NCBI RefSeq assembly: GCF_002723935.1
Contig: NZ_BEWM01000002.1
Span: 434,001 to 498,000, forward strand
DNA length: 64,000 nucleotides
Direction of reading: 5' to 3'
DNA from: Gluconobacter cerinus
Lineage (GTDB): Bacteria > Pseudomonadota > Alphaproteobacteria > Acetobacterales > Acetobacteraceae
Shown: in pieces, positions 59,982 through 64,000 of the stretch
Layout: every line of letters begins with the position of its first letter
Numbering within the stretch: the first letter of the stretch is position 1
Program-made: the position numbers and the translations under genes
Notes under the pieces: generated by a model
The model's input: the letters and a program-made list of their open reading frames with translations, nothing else
Told to the model about the DNA's origin: nothing
The model's database searches: none

Positions 59982-62204
59982 GTGGATCAAACCCAGCGCG
60001 TGTCTGGCCCCGGAAGGGACGTAAGCCCGGCAGTCATCCGACTATATGCCGCTTTGGCTGCAGCCCGGTTTCATGGGCTTGAACTCGATATCCGAGATTT
60101 TGCTGCGGAGCCTGGGGAGAACACACCGTCTCCCGCATCTCTTGCGCGCTGGCTGAACGAACAGGGCGCGGTTGCCAAGGGAATGCGTCTGAAGTGGCGC
60201 TATCTTTTGCGTCTGCAGAACTCTCCTCCTGTTGTTCTGATGTTCAAGGACGGCTCGGCCGGCCTCATGGTGGCGACAAACCCTGAAAAAGGCGTTGTCT
60301 GGCTCCGTGATCCGATGGGAGGGGATGGCGACACGCCCATCCCGGTAGATGAACTCCGTCTGTCGCAGGTTTGGACAGGCGATGTGCTTCTCGTAAAGCG
60401 TCGTCGTGATGAATCCGAGGCTGATGCGCGGTTTGATCTGCTCTGGTTTGCCAAGATGGCAATGCGAGAGAAGAAGATCCTTCGGGACATTGCCTTCGCA
60501 TCCATGATCCTGAGTATTCTTCAGATCTTCCCGGCTCTGATTGTCATGCAGGTGTTGGATCGCGTCGTAAATTACCATTCCATGGCGACGCTGGTCTCGT
60601 TGTCGTCTTTTGTGCTGATTCTGACGTTCTACGAAATTCTTCTGACGTATGCGCGGCGGGAACTGTCTCTTGTTCTTTCGTCCCGGCTGGACGCAAGAAT
60701 TTCGTTGCACGCTTTCAATCGTCTGCTTGCCCTGCCGCTGGAATTCTATGAACGCGAGCAGACGGGTGAAATTCTGGGCCGCTTTGTTGCGGTCTTCAAA
60801 GTCCGTGACTTTCTCACCGGCCAGTTGATGTCCACAATGCTGGACCTCTTTACACTGGTTGTGATTCTTCCGGTTCTTTTCCTGCTGAGTTCGACACTAG
60901 CCTGGCTGACGCTCGCATCCGCAGGTTGTATCGGCCTGATCGTGGTTCTTTTCCTCCCCGCTGTGACGCGCGTTATGGGGCGGCAGATCCGCGCTGAAAT
61001 GAATCGTGGCTCGACCCTCTATGAGACGGTCGCTGGTATTCGAACCGTCAAGACCCTTGCGCTGGAATCGACCCGTCGCGAAGAGTGGGATCAGAAAACA
61101 GCTGATGTGGTTCGCTGGAAGCTGGCAGCGGGACGTATGTCCAACTGGCCGCAGACGCTGGTCATGCCGTTTGATGCGTTCATCAACCGTGGTGTGATTC
61201 TTGTTGGTGCGTATCTTGTGCTGACCAATGCAAGCAACATGCAGGCCGGTTCGCTGGCAGGCTTCATGATGCTGGGTGGGCGTGTCGCAGCCCCTCTGGT
61301 GGGGCTGGCTAAGTTGATGGAAGCCATCAATGAAGTAACGGTCTCGCTGGTTGAGGCGGGTGCAGTGCTTAACCAGCCGACCGAAACGAAGGCTCTTACG
61401 ACAGGAATGCGGCCCCGGATCAAGGGTGCCCTCTCCTTCATGGACGTCAACTTCTCCTATCCGGGCTCGACTACGAAGGCTCTGGATAATGTGGCGTTCG
61501 AAGTTCCTGCCGGCACCATGCTTGGGCTGGTGGGACGTTCAGGTTCGGGTAAATCGACCGTTACCCGTCTCTTGCAGGGTGTCAGTCGCAATTATACCGG
61601 GTATCTGCGTCTGGACGGTGTAGACCTGCGTGAAATCAATCTGACCCATCTGCGCCGTTCTTTCGGTGTGGTTCTGCAGGATAACTTCCTGTTCCGTGGA
61701 ACAGTGCGTGATAACATCACAGCAGGTCGTCCTGGCCTGACGATTGACGATGTCGTTCGTGCTGCTCGCCTCGCGGGAGCAGAGGAATTTATCGAAAGAA
61801 TGCCAGCCGGGTATGATACCTGGATTGAAGAAGGCTCCACCAATATCTCTGGTGGTCAGCGACAGAGACTGGCGATTGCCCGTGCTGTCATTTGTGATCC
61901 GAAACTGATGATTCTGGACGAAGCAACTTCGGCGCTCGATCCGGAATCCGAAGCGCTGGTGAATGCCAATCTTCAGCGGATTGGTAAGGGGCGCACGATG
62001 GTGATCGTTTCCCATCGCCTTTCTTCCCTTGTGAACTGCCATCAGATCGCTGTGATGGACAGAGGCAAGCTCATGGATATCGCACCGCATCATGTTCTTC
62101 TGGAACGCTGCGAAATCTATCGCACGCTCTGGATGCAGCAGAACCGTCATATGAATGCTTCGGCGTCTCCAGATGATGCAGACCAACTGGCCGAAGGAGA
62201 ATAA
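59982..62204 (+). CDS. Type I secretion ABC transporter with degenerate C39-like domain
   Basis: An inner-membrane ABC exporter of 740 residues of the HlyB/LapB kind. Residues about 1-130 are a C39-peptidase-like domain that lacks the catalytic Cys and His (AALAAARFHGLELD where a Cys is expected; LRDP keeps the Asp), so it should bind rather than cut the substrate. Six transmembrane helices follow (about 160-440), then the ATPase: Walker A GRSGSGKST near 517, NISGGQRQRLAIARA near 621 and LMILDEATSALD near 642. The start is a GTG with GAGGA upstream. The adaptor gene follows after four bases. Confidence 0.92.
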   Translation: MDQTQRVSGPGRDVSPAVIRLYAALAAARFHGLELDIRDFAAEPGENTPSPASLARWLNEQGAVAKGMRLKWRYLLRLQNSPPVVLMFKDGSAGLMVATNPEKGVVWLRDPMGGDGDTPIPVDELRLSQVWTGDVLLVKRRRDESEADARFDLLWFAKMAMREKKILRDIAFASMILSILQIFPALIVMQVLDRVVNYHSMATLVSLSSFVLILTFYEILLTYARRELSLVLSSRLDARISLHAFNRLLALPLEFYEREQTGEILGRFVAVFKVRDFLTGQLMSTMLDLFTLVVILPVLFLLSSTLAWLTLASAGCIGLIVVLFLPAVTRVMGRQIRAEMNRGSTLYETVAGIRTVKTLALESTRREEWDQKTADVVRWKLAAGRMSNWPQTLVMPFDAFINRGVILVGAYLVLTNASNMQAGSLAGFMMLGGRVAAPLVGLAKLMEAINEVTVSLVEAGAVLNQPTETKALTTGMRPRIKGALSFMDVNFSYPGSTTKALDNVAFEVPAGTMLGLVGRSGSGKSTVTRLLQGVSRNYTGYLRLDGVDLREINLTHLRRSFGVVLQDNFLFRGTVRDNITAGRPGLTIDDVVRAARLAGAEEFIERMPAGYDTWIEEGSTNISGGQRQRLAIARAVICDPKLMILDEATSALDPESEALVNANLQRIGKGRTMVIVSHRLSSLVNCHQIAVMDRGKLMDIAPHHVLLERCEIYRTLWMQQNRHMNASASPDDADQLAEGE

Positions 62205-62207
62205 GAC

Positions 62208-63665
62208 ATGAGCTCCTCCGACATGATCCCGAACAACGACCAGGCTCCTGAAGAGAATGGTAGTGAAAACTACACCAGCCATGTTCCGCGGACGGCAACA
62301 GATCCGTTTGCTCCACAGGGCATGCCTATTGCGCTGCTGGAGTTTCATTCTCCGACGGCTGGTCTGGTCAATCTGCCCGCCACGGCATCTGCGCGGTATA
62401 CAATTTGGCTGATTGGAGGCCTGTTCCTCGCGTGTCTGGCAGGAATGGCTTTGTTTCCGCTCAATCGAATTGTCAGCACGACGGGACGTCTGGTTTCTAC
62501 CCAGCCGACCATTGTTGTTCAGCCGCTGGAAACGTCGATTGTTCACTCGATTGATGTTCAGGTCGGCGATTTTGTGAAGAAAGGCCAGGTGCTCGCACAT
62601 CTGGACCCGACCATCACGAAAGCTGACATGACCAATATGGCCGAGCAGCGAGATTCATATCAGGCTGAACTGGATCGTCTGAAAGCAGAAGCTGACGATC
62701 AGGATTACCATGTTGATACGTCAAACCCTGCATCTGTTCGGCAGGGTGCGGCTTTCCTGCGTCGTCGCAATGAATATCTCGCCCATATCCAGAATTACGA
62801 TCAACAGATCGCTGGCTTGCAAAGCGATATGCAGGGATACCGTGCCAATGCAGCCATGTATGCCAGCAAGATGCGGGTCGCCGATGAAGTTCTGAAAATG
62901 CGGCAGCATGAGCAGGCGGATCAGGTTGGATCACGTCTCTCCACGCTTGCCGCGCAGAACGATATGATGGAAGCAGAGCGGGCCGAAATTTCTGCCCAGC
63001 AGAACGCCAATTCTGCCGAAAACAAGCTTGCAGCCATGCGGGCGGAACGCGACAGCTACATCGAGAACTGGAAGGCGCAGGTCTACACGACCTTGACCGA
63101 GACCCAGCATCATCTTGATGAATACAACAGCTCCTACGAGAAAGCCCGTCTGCGGCAGGACCTGATTCTGCTGAAGGCACCGGAAGATGGCGTTGTCCTT
63201 ACGATTGCGAAGGCATCCATTGGCTCCGTGCTTCAGTCGGCTGGTCAGTTCATGACGCTTGTCCCCACGGGGTATGGCGTTGAGATGGAATCAGTGGTTC
63301 GCGCCTCTGACGCGGCCTTCATCAAAATCGGTGATCATGCTCTCGTAAAGTTTGCTGCATTTCCTTTCACCCAATATGGCGGTGCTGAGGCAACTGTGCG
63401 GGTTATCAGCGCAGACTCCTTCGATAAGTCCAGCGCTGGAGCGGGAGGTGATGCCAGTGCGGTTTCCGGTGGCGTCAGTGATGACGTCTATTACAGGGTC
63501 CGTCTCCGGATTGATCGTTACACGCTTCACGGGCAGCCAGATTTCTTCCATCCGGCACCTGGTGTTCCAACGACAGCTGATATCGACGTTGGAAAGCGGA
63601 CCATTCTCCAATACCTCTTCAGTCGTCTGACCCCGACCCTGACAGAGGGTATGAGAGAGCCATAA
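62208..63665 (+). CDS. HlyD-family type I secretion periplasmic adaptor
   Basis: A membrane-fusion protein of 485 residues. One transmembrane helix near residue 65 (YTIWLIGGLFLACLAGMALF) is preceded by a cytosolic tail of about 60 residues. Then come the lipoyl half (STQPTIVVQPLETSIVHSID VQVGDFVKKGQVLAHLDPTI), a long coiled coil (about 140-320) and the second lipoyl part (LKAPEDGVVLTIAKASIGSV). It ends with the HlyD barrel near VRLRIDRYTLHGQPDFFHPA. It links the ABC exporter to a TolC-like channel, not in the window. It is translated from the same operon. Confidence 0.93.
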   Translation: MSSSDMIPNNDQAPEENGSENYTSHVPRTATDPFAPQGMPIALLEFHSPTAGLVNLPATASARYTIWLIGGLFLACLAGMALFPLNRIVSTTGRLVSTQPTIVVQPLETSIVHSIDVQVGDFVKKGQVLAHLDPTITKADMTNMAEQRDSYQAELDRLKAEADDQDYHVDTSNPASVRQGAAFLRRRNEYLAHIQNYDQQIAGLQSDMQGYRANAAMYASKMRVADEVLKMRQHEQADQVGSRLSTLAAQNDMMEAERAEISAQQNANSAENKLAAMRAERDSYIENWKAQVYTTLTETQHHLDEYNSSYEKARLRQDLILLKAPEDGVVLTIAKASIGSVLQSAGQFMTLVPTGYGVEMESVVRASDAAFIKIGDHALVKFAAFPFTQYGGAEATVRVISADSFDKSSAGAGGDASAVSGGVSDDVYYRVRLRIDRYTLHGQPDFFHPAPGVPTTADIDVGKRTILQYLFSRLTPTLTEGMREP

Positions 63666-63672
63666 GGCTGAG

Positions 63673-63699
63673 AAAACGCCCGGCCAGTCCGGGCGTTTT
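63673..63699 (+). terminator. Hairpin after the adaptor gene
   Basis: AAAACGCCCGG, loop CCAGT, CCGGGCGTTTT followed by ACATTTTT. It lies before the Sel1-repeat gene and may only partly stop transcription. Confidence 0.8.
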
Positions 63700-63728
63700 A
63701 CATTTTTGCCGTACCCGAGTTGAGCAAC

Positions 63729-64000
63729 ATGACATTCAAGCGCCGCATTACGTCTCTCCTCTCTTCCAAAGGAAAGCTGGAGCAGGCGATCCATTTGATG
63801 GAGACGGGGGAAACCGTTCGTGGTTTCGCTCTGTTGAGCCGTATGGCGGCTCAAGGCGACATGGAGGCGTCCTTTCGCGTCGGGCGGGCCTATCTGGACG
63901 GAGCTGGTGTTCCCCCCAGCCTGGAAGAAGGTGCTCGCTGGATTCTGGGCGCTGCAGAAGCCGGTCATGTCGAAGCGACTTTTGTGCTGGCCACGCTTTA
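63729..64000 (+). CDS. Sel1-repeat (SLR) protein, N-terminal part, truncated by the window edge
   Basis: The first 90 residues of a longer frame, still open at the end. It starts MTFKRRITSLLSSKGKLEQA and carries Sel1-like repeats: AAQGDMEASFRVGRAYLDGA, GVPPSLEEGARWILGAAEAG and HVEATFVLA. The consensus (A-x-G-x3-A-x3-LG-x2-Y-x2-G-x-GV) is clear. There is no signal peptide, so it is cytosolic or itself a secretion substrate. It follows the type I secretion pair by 63 bases, after a hairpin. Confidence 0.75.
   Translation, partial: MTFKRRITSLLSSKGKLEQAIHLMETGETVRGFALLSRMAAQGDMEASFRVGRAYLDGAGVPPSLEEGARWILGAAEAGHVEATFVLATL

Noticed and set aside
61539-62600. Minus-strand frame of 353 residues
   Set aside because: Antisense to the ABC ATPase domain and adaptor start; no domain seen.

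Overview
The window reads as chromosomal DNA of an alphaproteobacterium of the acetic acid bacteria (Acetobacteraceae), most likely Gluconobacter or a close relative. The base composition is moderately GC-rich. Supporting content includes an OprB-type sugar porin, a periplasmic aldose 1-epimerase, TonB receptors, FUSC efflux pumps, an opgGH glucan pair, and xerC and priA side by side in divergent orientation. This assignment comes from gene content and protein style; no database was searched. I see no insertion sequence, prophage, CRISPR array or conjugative module. The coding density is high and the window looks like core chromosome with small lineage-specific inserts.

Layout. 0.1-7.3 kb: XRE regulator, dual-specificity-type phosphatase, a lipoprotein, a soluble globin-coupled chemotaxis transducer, a minus-strand cnoX/LonN-domain/UPF0434 operon, two tandem tRNA-Gly(GCC) genes each with its own terminator, and a flavin/NAD(P)-binding oxidoreductase. 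7.3-12.7 kb: OprB porin, inorganic pyrophosphatase, a DUF2501-like secreted protein, a FUSC efflux protein and a CAT-anticodon tRNA. 12.8-18.5 kb: ettA, a GNAT acetyltransferase, a stand-alone pilus-type N-domain protein, mlaA-mlaC and aldose 1-epimerase. 18.5-27.2 kb: a translationally coupled ubiH-family/cysE pair, then two TonB-dependent receptors flanking an MscS channel. 27.2-29.6 kb: glnK-amtB followed by a small secreted cysteine-motif protein. 29.7-36 kb: two homologous retropepsin-fold periplasmic proteins (one apparently catalytically dead), an SDR, a helix-hairpin-helix protein, and divergent xerC and priA. 36-42.5 kb: a cysteine-rich membrane peptide, rpmJ with a TPR gene behind it, an aaeBXA-like efflux operon and a secreted lipase-like hydrolase. 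42.5-49.4 kb: a glycerophosphotransferase-like glycan enzyme and a flippase, oligopeptidase B, a second DUF2501-like protein, and an SDR with a divergent HxlR regulator. 49.4-53.1 kb: opgGH. 53.3-57.8 kb: a bioA-F-(H-like)-C-D operon of overlapping genes. 58-64 kb: selO, then a type I secretion ABC transporter and adaptor, with the start of a Sel1-repeat protein running off the end.

How the genes work together. Much of the window serves the envelope: porin, TonB receptors, MlaA/MlaC lipid trafficking, periplasmic glucans, FUSC-type efflux, glycan flipping and type I secretion. Alongside are nitrogen sensing and uptake (GlnK-AmtB), biotin synthesis from malonyl-ACP methyl ester through dethiobiotin (bioB is not in the window), and housekeeping (pyrophosphatase, EttA, L36, PriA, XerC).

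The most promising items for new biology are the active/inactive retropepsin pair around 29.7-32.8 kb, the very compact BioH-like esterase inside the bio operon, and the type I secretion operon ending in a Sel1-repeat protein. Also notable are the two tRNA-Gly copies, whose terminators show compensatory base changes, and several small secreted or cysteine-rich proteins of unknown role.
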